Below are positions 16,644 to 25,051 of a stretch of 64,000 nt of DNA, piece after piece. The notes beneath the pieces were generated by a model. That model saw only the letters and a list, made by a program, of their open reading frames with translations, did no database searches and had not been told where the DNA came from. Positions within the stretch are counted from its first letter, which is position 1. Every line of letters begins with the position of its first letter. This stretch comes from Bradyrhizobium aeschynomenes (GTDB lineage: Bacteria; Pseudomonadota; Alphaproteobacteria; Rhizobiales; Xanthobacteraceae), in NCBI RefSeq assembly GCF_013178945.1, contig NZ_JABFDM010000010.1, forward strand, positions 1 to 64,000, given 5' to 3'. Position numbers and translations under genes: made by a program.

Positions 16644-17744
16644 ATGTCACAAGCGGGCGGGTTTGGTGGCTTCGGAGGATTTGGCGGGTTCGGCGGTTTT
16701 GGTGGTTTCGGAGGATTCGGCGGTTTTGGCAGCGCCAATTTCAGCGGGCTCGGCCCGTTCCTCGGTGCCGGAGCGGACCCCGTCTACGATCCGGCTCTCG
16801 TACAGGGCCTCCAGATTGCGGAGCAAGCCATCGCGCACGTCACCCACGGCCGTCCCGATCCGAAGGGACGGCAGGCGCCGTTCTCGGAGGCAGCGAACAT
16901 GCGCTTCTGGGCCGATTGGGTCCGTTCTTCGGTCTATCTCACCGATTTCCTGAAAGATCTCGACTGGCACATCGACAGGCAGTCCGAAGCGGTCACGCTG
17001 CACTATGGCAGTCCGGGCTTTCTGAAGCTGGTGCGTCCGGCCATGGAAACCTTCAAGCAGCAGCTCGGAATCATGCGGCAATATCTCGATCAGCGGCCTG
17101 ATCGATCATCTGAAGTGATGACGCAGCTGAGCTTCCCGACGCCGTATTTTGCGATGGTTCTCGGGCTGCAGACCAATCACCGCCACGTCTCGGAGCTGAT
17201 TGCCGTCGTGCAGTTGTTGGCATCTCACGTGGCGATGGTCGCCAAGCATCATCTCGCATGTCGTCGGCCGGTGCATCTTGGTGCAACCGTGATGCCGATG
17301 ATCCCCACGCCCGCACATGGCAGCTTTCCGAGCGCTCACGCAGCGGAAGCCTATGCCGTCGCTGAGATCATGGGGCACTTTGCCGCCGCCCACCAGAAGC
17401 ACTTTGCCGATTTCGAGCGGCGCCGGGCGCTGCTCGCCAAACTGGCTGAACGTATCGCGGTAACGCGAACCGTTGCAGGCATGCATTTCCCGATCGACAG
17501 CTGGGCAGGCGCTCTGCTGGGCAAGGCCGTCGGCCAGATCGTTGCCGGCAAATGCGGATTGGAAGTCCAGGTCGGGTCGTTCGCATACGATGCGATCGGA
17601 AGCAGCGACTTCTTCAACAGCGATTTCGAGAAGCCCGACCGCACGCCCTTCGGCATCGAGCGGCAGAACAACAATTTCAAGGTGCGATCGAGCCCGGTGT
17701 TCGAATGGTTGTGGGAGCGGGCGGGCGAGGAGCTGGCGCGATGA
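16644..17744 (+). CDS. PAP2/vanadium-haloperoxidase-like protein with N-terminal (GGF)8 repeat
   Basis: 366 residues. After MSQA come eight GGF triplets (residues 5-28), then SANFSG. The rest carries the complete superfamily signature: K201-x6-R208 (KHHLACRRP), PSAH with S230 and H232 (HGSFPSAHAAEAYA), and R275-x5-H281-x3-D285 (TRTVAGMHFPIDSWAG). There is no signal peptide or obvious TM segment, so it is a soluble bacterial haloperoxidase/phosphatase relative, much shorter than the one at 12411-14219. GAAGGG stands eight bases before the ATG. Its stop overlaps the start of the subtilase (ATGA), so the two proteins are translationally coupled. Substrate unknown. Confidence 0.88.
   Translation: MSQAGGFGGFGGFGGFGGFGGFGGFGGFGSANFSGLGPFLGAGADPVYDPALVQGLQIAEQAIAHVTHGRPDPKGRQAPFSEAANMRFWADWVRSSVYLTDFLKDLDWHIDRQSEAVTLHYGSPGFLKLVRPAMETFKQQLGIMRQYLDQRPDRSSEVMTQLSFPTPYFAMVLGLQTNHRHVSELIAVVQLLASHVAMVAKHHLACRRPVHLGATVMPMIPTPAHGSFPSAHAAEAYAVAEIMGHFAAAHQKHFADFERRRALLAKLAERIAVTRTVAGMHFPIDSWAGALLGKAVGQIVAGKCGLEVQVGSFAYDAIGSSDFFNSDFEKPDRTPFGIERQNNNFKVRSSPVFEWLWERAGEELAR
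16656..16727 (+). repeat. Eight in-frame 9-bp repeats encoding GGF
   Basis: Eight consecutive nonamers of the form GGN-GGN-TTY. The third bases differ between copies (GGC/GGG/GGT/GGA; TTT/TTC), so the protein sequence is constant while the DNA is not. Confidence 0.95.
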
Positions 17745-19894
17745 AGCCGGCCGGGAAGAAGCGCGCGCGTTTCGTCATGCGGATCCCGCAAAGTCTCGGC
17801 CCGTATGAAACCTGGCTGTTCGGCGCTGGCAGGGACTACGCGCCTGCAAGCGTCGACATGTACTCGCGTCGCTATTTGACCGCGATCTCGGAGGTCGAGC
17901 CGTCGATTGAATTCAGCTTTATCCATCAGCTGGCGGCTCGTCATTCCCAACGGTTCCGGATCCCAACCTTGTGGAAACGCAACGAAGGCGGCAACGACCA
18001 ATACGGGTTGCGGCATATCCCGTTCGTGATCGGCAGACCGAAATACAAGGCCAACATCGCGGAGCGGGCCGAAGCGCTCGACAGGCGGCTGCGCGAAGGA
18101 GTGAGTCCCGCGAAAGCCAAGCGACATCTCAGATCCGGCGGGGCGTTCTGTGGGCGATTTCGGGTCGGTCTGCCAATCGGCGCCGAGGCGATGAAGGACA
18201 CCCTCGAGAGGCCGACTGCGCCATCCTGGCGTCCCGATGGCGAACTCCGAGCGCGTATCGGACGAGAGAAGCGGATCACGGTCGTGGCCGTGATCGACGA
18301 TGGCCTGCCGTTCGCGCATCGGAACTTCCGCGATGCGACCGGCAGCCGGACCCGCGTCGAATTCTGCTGGCTGCAATCGGCCAAGGCGGTCTGCGATCAG
18401 ACCAGTGTCCTGTTTGGCCGCGAGTTCACCCGCCGCGATATCGACGCCTGCATCTCGAAGTTCGGCGGCGACGAGGACGAGCTCTACCGTCACGCCGGTG
18501 CCACGGACGATACGGAGGGGCTGGCGAGCCTGCTGTCGCGGCATGCGACGCATGGCGCCCATGTGATGGATCTCGCCACGGGCTACGCGCCGGAGCGGCA
18601 AGAGAGGGCCGCGGAAGAGATTCGGATCATTGGAGTGCAGCTGCCAAACCTGCTCACGATCGACACGTCCGGGATCGGCAAGGACATGTACGTTCTGTCG
18701 GCACTGCATTACATTTTTGATCGGGCCGACCTGATCGCCAAGGGTTACGGGCAGGACCGGCTCCGCCTCGTGATCAATTTCAGCTATGGCTATTTCGGCG
18801 GCCCTCACGACGGAATGTTTGATATCGAGGGCGCGATCACCGATCTCGTTCGCGCCCGTCGCAGCCAGGGCAAGCCGACGGCGGTGGTATTGCCGACGGG
18901 GAACAGTTTTCTCGACGGTCTGCATGTCAGCGTGCCGGACGAGAGGTTTGTTCGGAGGAGTGTCGTCATTCCCTGGCGACTGCAGCCCAATGATCGCACC
19001 CCGAACTATCTCGAAATCTGGTTTCCCAAACAGTTCAAGCCACTCGGCTACACCGTGAGCGTGACGGATTCTTCGGGCGTCCAATTCCGGGGACTCCGCG
19101 TCGGCCTCGCGCGTGGCGACGAGAATCGGGTCGTTGCACTTTACGACCAGCACCGCTGCCAGGTCGGCCAGATGAGCGTCGATGAACGGAACGGCCGCTG
19201 GCGCGTGCTCGTCGTGACCGCGCCCTCGGAGCCGTACCCTGGCGAACTCCCGGCGGCGCGGGCCGGACTGTGGCAGATCACGATCAGTCGTGAGCCGGGC
19301 GCCGCGCGGCTCGAATGGCCGATCCACTGCTGGATCCAACGCGATACGGATCCGATCAGCGTCCGGTCTGGTGCGCGCCAGAGCTATTTCGATGACCCCG
19401 GCAATATTCGATTCGACGAGCGGGGAGCTCTCATGGAGCGTGATACGCCGACGGCGCTCGTGAGGCGCTTTGGCTCGCTCAACGGGCTGGCAACCTCAGA
19501 GATCGCACTGGCGGTCGCCGGATTTCGTCGCCGCTCGGCTGCCGAGGAGCAGGGGATGGTACCCTCCCGCTACAGCTGCGCAGGAACGCAAGACCTGGGA
19601 CGCGTATCCTGCTCCTCTCTGTCCGACCGAACGGCAGCGCTCCCCGGTACCGTGGCCGCCGGGGTGCGGAGCGGGTCGCGCTCGATCCTGCAGGGAACGA
19701 GCGTCGCCGCGCCCCTCGTCGCGCGGCGTCTGGCAGAGGTCTTCGTGACGGCCAGCAACAAGCAGGTCGAGCGGGCCGAAGCCGACAATTATGTCAGTCT
19801 GCTGCCTGGGCCGCGGCTGGCCGAGAACGATGACCAGCTCGTCCGGCTCGGCAAGGTTGCTATGCCGCCGCATCGACAGATCGTCACATCATGA
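17741..19894 (+). CDS. S8-family subtilisin-like serine protease, cytoplasmic type
   Basis: 717 residues from ATG 17741, which overlaps the previous stop; the open frame begins at 17552 but that part lies inside the upstream gene. The catalytic triad is complete: D186 (VVAVIDDGLPFAH), H271 (ATHGAHVMDLATG) and S654 (LQGTSVAAPLVARR), with oxyanion N388 (VLPTGNS). The Asp motif reads DDG, not the usual D-S/T-G. About 185 residues precede the catalytic domain and an insert of ~260 residues separates Asn and Ser. No signal peptide is seen, unlike most secreted subtilases. Coupling to the GGF-repeat protein suggests it acts on, or together with, that protein; this is inference. Confidence 0.9.
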   Translation: MKPAGKKRARFVMRIPQSLGPYETWLFGAGRDYAPASVDMYSRRYLTAISEVEPSIEFSFIHQLAARHSQRFRIPTLWKRNEGGNDQYGLRHIPFVIGRPKYKANIAERAEALDRRLREGVSPAKAKRHLRSGGAFCGRFRVGLPIGAEAMKDTLERPTAPSWRPDGELRARIGREKRITVVAVIDDGLPFAHRNFRDATGSRTRVEFCWLQSAKAVCDQTSVLFGREFTRRDIDACISKFGGDEDELYRHAGATDDTEGLASLLSRHATHGAHVMDLATGYAPERQERAAEEIRIIGVQLPNLLTIDTSGIGKDMYVLSALHYIFDRADLIAKGYGQDRLRLVINFSYGYFGGPHDGMFDIEGAITDLVRARRSQGKPTAVVLPTGNSFLDGLHVSVPDERFVRRSVVIPWRLQPNDRTPNYLEIWFPKQFKPLGYTVSVTDSSGVQFRGLRVGLARGDENRVVALYDQHRCQVGQMSVDERNGRWRVLVVTAPSEPYPGELPAARAGLWQITISREPGAARLEWPIHCWIQRDTDPISVRSGARQSYFDDPGNIRFDERGALMERDTPTALVRRFGSLNGLATSEIALAVAGFRRRSAAEEQGMVPSRYSCAGTQDLGRVSCSSLSDRTAALPGTVAAGVRSGSRSILQGTSVAAPLVARRLAEVFVTASNKQVERAEADNYVSLLPGPRLAENDDQLVRLGKVAMPPHRQIVTS

Positions 19895-19913
19895 TTCACC
19901 CACGCCGGTGCTT

Positions 19914-20225
19914 TCAATCACCGGCCCGGACGTGCGCAGCCGCAATCGCGTTCATTGCTTTTGCCAGCTCGATGTCGCGCGCGGTGACGCCGCCGGCATC
20001 GTGGGTGGCGAGCACGACCTCGACGGTGCGGTGGACGTTGCGCCACTCTGGATGATGGTCGCGCTTCTCGGCGAGCAGGGCGACGCGGGTCATGAAGCCG
20101 AAGGCTTCGTTGAAGTCGCGAAAGGTGAAGGTGCGGGTGATGGCCTCGCGGCCATCGACCTCGGACCAGCCGGGAAGGTCCCGCAGGGCGTTCGCGCGCG
20201 CCTCGGCTAACATTCGCTCCACCAT
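19914..20225 (-). CDS. phhB: Pterin-4a-carbinolamine dehydratase
   Basis: 103 residues from ATG 20225, preceded by GGGAGG six bases upstream; the earlier ATG at 20243 has no better site. The family signature is visible: FTFRDFNEAFGFMTRVALLAE, then KRDHHPEWRNVHRTVEVVLATHDAGG (split here as DHHPEWRNVHRTV). These include the His residues that dehydrate 4a-hydroxytetrahydrobiopterin for phenylalanine hydroxylase recycling. Phenylalanine hydroxylase itself is not in the window. The gene faces the subtilase tail to tail with a 19-base gap. Confidence 0.93.
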   Translation of the reverse strand: MVERMLAEARANALRDLPGWSEVDGREAITRTFTFRDFNEAFGFMTRVALLAEKRDHHPEWRNVHRTVEVVLATHDAGGVTARDIELAKAMNAIAAAHVRAGD

Positions 20226-20460
20226 GTCGAACCTCCCGTTCATCTCGTCGGTGCATCGGGGCGGCGCGGCAGATCCGGCCCTCTACGGGCATCGGCCTGC
20301 GTCGCGTCACTCGGACCGGCGCGCCAGAGTAGCAGAAACGGCATCCGGATCAGAGCCTTGTGACAAAACCGACGCGGACCCGTCATGCAACCGCCGGGAT
20401 CGTCGCGCACTCGGGCTCCGGTAACCATGACGCAGATGTCACCCCGGACGGAAAAGAAAT

Positions 20461-21948
20461 TTGCTACAGTTTCGGCCTAGCGAAGGACGAGGCCCTGCGG
20501 AGCTGCGCATAGAGCGGCCCCCAAGCGATCGGATCACCGGAGGACTGGACCTGGCAGACCCCCAGACCACGCCAGCGCAGCGCTCGCAGATGCGCCCTGC
20601 CGTGTTCGTCGTCATCGCCGGCATCCTCGCGGTCGTCGGCGCGCTGGCGGGCGCCTATTATTTTGCCATGCGTCCGGTGGTGCTGAAGATCGCCGTCGGT
20701 CCGCCCAACAGCGACGATCTCAAGGTCGTCCAGGCGTTGACCCAGGCGTTCTCGCAGTCGCATGCCTCCGTCCGGCTGCGGCCGGTTCCGACCGAGGGCG
20801 CCGGCGAGAGCGCGCAGGCGCTGGCCGCGGGCAAGGTCGATCTCGCCATCGTGCGCGGCGACCTTGAGGTGCCGAAGAACGCGCAGGCGGTCGCGACCCT
20901 GCGCAAGAACGTGGCCGTGCTGTGGGTGCCACCCGCAGGCAAGGGAAAGGGTCGCAAGGGCGCGGCCAAGATCACCAAGATCTCGCAGCTCCCTGGCCAT
21001 AAGGTCGGCATCATCGGCCGCACGCCGGCCAATGCCAATCTGCTGAAGGTGATCCTGCACCAATACGGCGTCGACGCCGGCAAGGTCGAGATCGTCCAGT
21101 TTCCGATCACCGAGGCGGCCGAGGCCGTCCGCAACCAGCGGGCCGACGTCTATCTCGCCGCCGGCCCGATCAACAGCAAGATCACGGCCGATGCGATTGC
21201 GGCCGCCACCAAGGATGGCGGCGTGCCGACATTCCTGGCGATCGATTTGGCCGGAGCCATCGCGCAGAACCATCCCGAATATGAGGCGGCAGAAATTCCG
21301 GCCGGCGCCTTCGGCGGCTCGCCCGACCGCCCTGAGGATGAGGTCAAGACGATCAGCTTCAGCCACCACATCGTCGCGCGCAGAGGGCTCGCCGAGTCGA
21401 CCGTCTCCACCTTCACCCACCAGCTGTTCTCGGTGCGCCAGCAACTGCTGTCGGAATTCCCTCTGGCCGCCAAGATCGAGACGCCGGACACCGACAAGGA
21501 TGCCGCAATCCCCGCCCATCCCGGTGCTGCGGCCTTCGTCGATGGCGAGGAGAAGACCTTCCTCGATCGCTACAGCGACTACATCTGGTGGGGCCTGATG
21601 GCGCTGTCTGCGATGGGCTCGGCCGGCGCCTGGTTCGCCGGTTACCTCAAGCGCGACGAGCGGACGATCAACACCACGCTGCGCGACCGGCTGCTGGAGA
21701 TGATCACCATCGCACGTAAGAGCGACTCGACCGAGGAGCTCGACCAGCTCCAGGCGGAAGCCGACGAGATCCTGCGCAACACGCTGACCTGCTTCGAGGA
21801 CGGTGCCATCGAGCATGCGGCCCTGACCGCCTTCAACATCGCGCTCGAGCAGTTCCACAATGCGGTCGCCGATCGCAAACTGATCCTGATGAGCATGCCC
21901 GCCAACCTGCAACGCACGGGCGCGCAATTGCGCGCCGCCGGCACCTGA
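20461..21948 (+). CDS. Membrane-anchored TAXI-family solute-binding protein with C-terminal cytoplasmic helices
   Basis: Up to 495 residues. The start is unclear: TTG at 20461 opens the longest frame, an in-frame CTG at 20548 has GGAGGA six bases upstream, and the first ATG is at 20590. TM1 is VFVVIAGILAVVGALAGAYYF. The TAXI domain follows (KIAVGPPNSDDLKVVQALTQ, GESAQALAAGKVDLAIVRGD, LPGHKVGIIGRTPANANLLK). Near residue ~375 a second TM (YIWWGLMALSAMGSAGAWFAGYL) leads to a helical tail of ~95 residues. This two-TM form is typical of alphaproteobacterial TAXI proteins without TRAP permeases. They may signal rather than transport. Confidence 0.87.
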   Translation: MLQFRPSEGRGPAELRIERPPSDRITGGLDLADPQTTPAQRSQMRPAVFVVIAGILAVVGALAGAYYFAMRPVVLKIAVGPPNSDDLKVVQALTQAFSQSHASVRLRPVPTEGAGESAQALAAGKVDLAIVRGDLEVPKNAQAVATLRKNVAVLWVPPAGKGKGRKGAAKITKISQLPGHKVGIIGRTPANANLLKVILHQYGVDAGKVEIVQFPITEAAEAVRNQRADVYLAAGPINSKITADAIAAATKDGGVPTFLAIDLAGAIAQNHPEYEAAEIPAGAFGGSPDRPEDEVKTISFSHHIVARRGLAESTVSTFTHQLFSVRQQLLSEFPLAAKIETPDTDKDAAIPAHPGAAAFVDGEEKTFLDRYSDYIWWGLMALSAMGSAGAWFAGYLKRDERTINTTLRDRLLEMITIARKSDSTEELDQLQAEADEILRNTLTCFEDGAIEHAALTAFNIALEQFHNAVADRKLILMSMPANLQRTGAQLRAAGT

Positions 21949-22094
21949 GCCGATCTCGGTCATCTTCGTACGGCGTCCGGCATTGGCCCCATGTGCTGGG
22001 GCGAGCGGCCTTGTAATTTCAACGTCATCAATCTTTTCTAGGTCTGCGGCGTCCTGGCAGTGCGGTTCCGCGCGCCATCCGACGAGGAGATCAC

Positions 22095-23666
22095 ATGACC
22101 ATTCACATTCCACGCCCGCAGCTCCACAAGCTCTCCCGCCGCCGCTTCCTGTCGACGGCTGCTGTCGGCGTCGCGACGCTCGCGATGCCCGGTCTGAGCC
22201 GCGCCGCCGACCGGCCGCAGATCACGCATGGGGTGCAGTCCGGCGACGTCGGCATGGATGGCGGCGTCGTCTGGGCCCGCGCCGACCGGCCGTCGCAGAT
22301 GATGGTCGAGGTCGCGACCACCGAATCGTTCAAGAACGCGCGCCGCCTGCCGCCCATTGCGGCGCTTCCTGAAAGCGATTTCACTGCCAAGATGCTGCTC
22401 GATGGCCTGCCGAGCGGTCAGGACATCTTCTATCGCGTCAAATTCCGCGATCTCTCGCACACCGCGGTCGAAAGCGAGGCGGTCGTCGGCCGCTTCCGCA
22501 CGGCGCCGGGCAACAAGCGTGACGTGTCGTTCGTCTGGGGCGGCGATGTCGCTGGCCAGGGCTGGGGCATCAATCCCGACGACGGCGGCATGTTCACCTT
22601 CGCCACGATGAAGAAGCATCGCCCCGACTTCTTCTTGCACTCCGGCGACACCATCTACGCCGACGGCCCCATCAAGCCCGAGGTGAAGCTGCCGGACAAC
22701 AAGGTCTGGAAGAACCTCACGATCGAGGAGAAGGCCAAGGTCGCCGAGACGCTCGACGAATTCCGCGCCGCTCACAAGTACAATTTCCTCGACGAGAATG
22801 TCCGCGCCTTCAATGCCGAGGTGCCGATCTTCGTGCAGTGGGACGACCACGAGGTCACCAACAACTGGTCGGCCTCCAAGGAATTGCCGGCCGCCTACAA
22901 GGAGCGCAACATCCAGCTGCTCGCCGCACGGGCCGCGCGCGCCTTCCACGAGATGTATCCGATGCGCGAGAGCATCAACGAGCCCGGCCGGATCTACCGG
23001 ACCATCAACTACGGTCCGCATCTCGACGTCTTCGTGCTGGATGAGCGCAGCTATCGCGGCGCCAACGGCGCCAATCTCGAGGACAAGTATGGTCCGGCGT
23101 CCTACTTCATCGGGCCGGAGCAGCTGCGCTGGCTGAAGCAGGCCCTGCTGAGCTCGCGGGCGACCTGGAAGGTGATCGCCTCCGACATGCCGCTCAGCAT
23201 CATCGTCTATGACGATGCGGCCAACAAGAAGGGCTCCGAAGCGATCGCGCAGGGAGATGGTCCCGCCCGTGGGCGCGAGCTGGAGATTGCCGAGATCCTG
23301 CGCTTCATCAAGACCGCACCGATCCAGAACACGGTGTGGCTGACGGCCGACGTCCATTACGCCGCTGCGCACTACTACGATCCGAACAAGGCGCAATTCC
23401 AGGACTTCGAGCCGTTCTGGGAATTCGTCTCGGGGCCGCTGCATGCCGGCACGTTCGGTCCGAACGAGCTCGACAACACGTTCGGCCCGGAGGTTCGCTT
23501 CATCAAGGCCCCCGGCCTCGACAAGCAGAACCTGCCGCCATCCGCAGGCATGCAGTTCTTCGGTCACGTCAAGATCGACGGCGCGAGCGGCCAGATGACC
23601 GTGACCCTGCGCGACCGCGCCGACGTCGCGCTGTGGTCGACCACGCTCGATCCGAAACTGGGCTGA
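22095..23666 (+). CDS. phoD: PhoD-type alkaline phosphatase, Tat-exported
   Basis: 523 residues. A twin-arginine signal (LSRRRFLSTAAVGVATLAMPG) ends near residue 37, so the enzyme is folded before export. PhoD marks: THGVQSGDVGMDGGVVWARADRP at the N-terminal domain, SFVWGGDVAGQGWGIN, FFLHSGDTIYADGP, FVQWDDHEVTNNW, and LTADVHYAAAHYYDP, which include the metal-binding Asp, Asn and His residues. It is a Ca2+/Fe3+ phosphodiesterase/monoesterase that releases phosphate from organic esters in the periplasm. ACGAGGAG precedes the start. No PHO box was looked for by alignment. Confidence 0.93.
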   Translation: MTIHIPRPQLHKLSRRRFLSTAAVGVATLAMPGLSRAADRPQITHGVQSGDVGMDGGVVWARADRPSQMMVEVATTESFKNARRLPPIAALPESDFTAKMLLDGLPSGQDIFYRVKFRDLSHTAVESEAVVGRFRTAPGNKRDVSFVWGGDVAGQGWGINPDDGGMFTFATMKKHRPDFFLHSGDTIYADGPIKPEVKLPDNKVWKNLTIEEKAKVAETLDEFRAAHKYNFLDENVRAFNAEVPIFVQWDDHEVTNNWSASKELPAAYKERNIQLLAARAARAFHEMYPMRESINEPGRIYRTINYGPHLDVFVLDERSYRGANGANLEDKYGPASYFIGPEQLRWLKQALLSSRATWKVIASDMPLSIIVYDDAANKKGSEAIAQGDGPARGRELEIAEILRFIKTAPIQNTVWLTADVHYAAAHYYDPNKAQFQDFEPFWEFVSGPLHAGTFGPNELDNTFGPEVRFIKAPGLDKQNLPPSAGMQFFGHVKIDGASGQMTVTLRDRADVALWSTTLDPKLG

Positions 23667-23688
23667 CGGTGTTTCGCTGCGGCGACGA

Positions 23689-24153
23689 CTAATCGCGCCG
23701 CCGCAGCACGGCCTCTAGGCCATCGGTCGGGCAGGGCTTCGGGAGGCGCGGCCGGTCGGAAAACGCCGCCGGCACGCCGTCGGCGCCATAGCCGGTCGAG
23801 AATGCGAAGGGGATGCCGAGCGTGCTCAGCCGCTCGGCGATCGCAAAGCTCTTTTCGCGGACCAGACCGACATCCAGCAGCGCGAACTCCGGCGCGCGCT
23901 CCTCGATCATGGCGAGCGCCGTGGCAACGTTGGCCGCGATCCTGACCTCGGCCACGCCGAGGTCATTGATGGTGTCTTCCAAGCCGAGCGCAATGATCGG
24001 GTCGTCCTCGACGACCAGCACATGCTGATAGAGCTCGGGCACGCTGGGTTGCGAGCGGGTCATGTGATCTGCGGGTTCCAGGGTGAGGTTGGCTCCCGCA
24101 GCCGGCGCCTCATCACAAGCACGCTGGCGGGTTCCTGGAACCGAAGCCATCAT
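23689..24153 (-). CDS. Stand-alone response-regulator receiver protein
   Basis: 154 residues from ATG 24153, with AGGA eight bases upstream; ATGs at 24150 and 24063 are alternatives. The receiver domain is near residues 45-150: HVLVVEDDPIIALGLEDTI (acidic pocket), FALLDVGLVREKS (phosphorylated Asp), FAFSTGYGADG (switch Thr), and LPKPCP (conserved Lys). There is no output domain, so it probably receives phosphate from a histidine kinase encoded elsewhere. Divergent from the Crp/Fnr regulator. Confidence 0.9.
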   Translation of the reverse strand: MMASVPGTRQRACDEAPAAGANLTLEPADHMTRSQPSVPELYQHVLVVEDDPIIALGLEDTINDLGVAEVRIAANVATALAMIEERAPEFALLDVGLVREKSFAIAERLSTLGIPFAFSTGYGADGVPAAFSDRPRLPKPCPTDGLEAVLRRRD

Positions 24154-24229
24154 ATCGGAGTTCCTGTGTCTGTGCACTTGTGAACACAAGAAGCACGGAT
24201 CACGCACATGCGTAGCGCGGGGGATTTCG

Positions 24230-24991
24230 ATGCTGACCCAGACTGTGACGACACTTGCGCGTGAGCGACCCTATAACAATCTGCTGCGCCGATTGAGCCC
24301 ACCGGATTACGCTCTGATCGCATCCTATCTGGTCGAGGACCAGGCGATGCCGAACGAGCTGCTGTATCGCCCCGGCGACGATGTGCAGATCGTCCATTTT
24401 CCCTGTGGCCCGGCGCTCACGTCCTACCTCGTTCCCAACGAGGATGGTCGCGACGTCGAGACCATTCTGGTCGGCCGCGAGGGCGCGGTCGGCGGCATCG
24501 TCAGCGAGGGTTTTCTTCCGGCCTATACGCGGATCGTCGTCAAGTTCGGCGGCCCGTTCGTCCGCCTGCCCCTGTCGCGGCTTGCCGCCGCCAAGCTGCA
24601 ATCGAAGACGCTGCGCAACGTGTTCGCGCGCTATGCCGATTGCATGCTGGCGCAGATGTTTCAGTCGACCGCCTGCAACGCCATCCACTCGATCGAGCAG
24701 CGCACCGCGAAATGGATCGTCGCGGCGATGGACCGTACCGACGGCGAGCCGACGGTGCCGTTGACCCATGAGCAGCTCGCGACCCTGCTGGGCGTTGGCC
24801 GCTCCTATGTCAGTCGTGTCGTCCAGACTTTCCGCGCCGAGGGCGTTCTCGAAACCAGACGCGGCGCCTTCATGGTGCGGGATTTCGACGCCCTGAAGCA
24901 GCGCTCCTGCCTGTGCAACGAGGCGGTGAAGACCCATTTCGAGGAGGTCCTGCGCGGCGTCTATCCGACGGAGCAGGCCGCCGCCGGCTGA
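24230..24991 (+). CDS. Crp/Fnr-family transcriptional regulator
   Basis: 253 residues from ATG 24230 (GGGGGAT six bases upstream); the longer frame from 24083 overlaps the divergent gene. The cyclic-nucleotide-like beta barrel spans residues ~25-130 (NELLYRPGDDVQIVHFPCGP, VETILVGREGAVGGIVSEG). The HTH_Crp region is LTHEQLATLLGVGRSYVSRVVQTFR, near residues 180-205. There is no FNR-type N-terminal cysteine cluster. A Cys pair (SCLCNE) sits near the C-terminus. It shares its intergenic space with the receiver gene. Targets are unknown. Confidence 0.92.
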   Translation: MLTQTVTTLARERPYNNLLRRLSPPDYALIASYLVEDQAMPNELLYRPGDDVQIVHFPCGPALTSYLVPNEDGRDVETILVGREGAVGGIVSEGFLPAYTRIVVKFGGPFVRLPLSRLAAAKLQSKTLRNVFARYADCMLAQMFQSTACNAIHSIEQRTAKWIVAAMDRTDGEPTVPLTHEQLATLLGVGRSYVSRVVQTFRAEGVLETRRGAFMVRDFDALKQRSCLCNEAVKTHFEEVLRGVYPTEQAAAG

Positions 24992-25051
24992 TACGAACAC
25001 GTCATTGCCATCGGCGCCGGGACCTTGCCATAGTCCGGATGCAACCGGACG

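Noticed and set aside
16656..16727. Possible CRISPR or minisatellite
   Set aside because: 9-bp units without spacers, in frame, coding for GGF; not an array.
17351..19339. 662-residue minus-strand open frame
   Set aside because: Antisense to the subtilase, which has a full catalytic triad in the other frame; no start signal.
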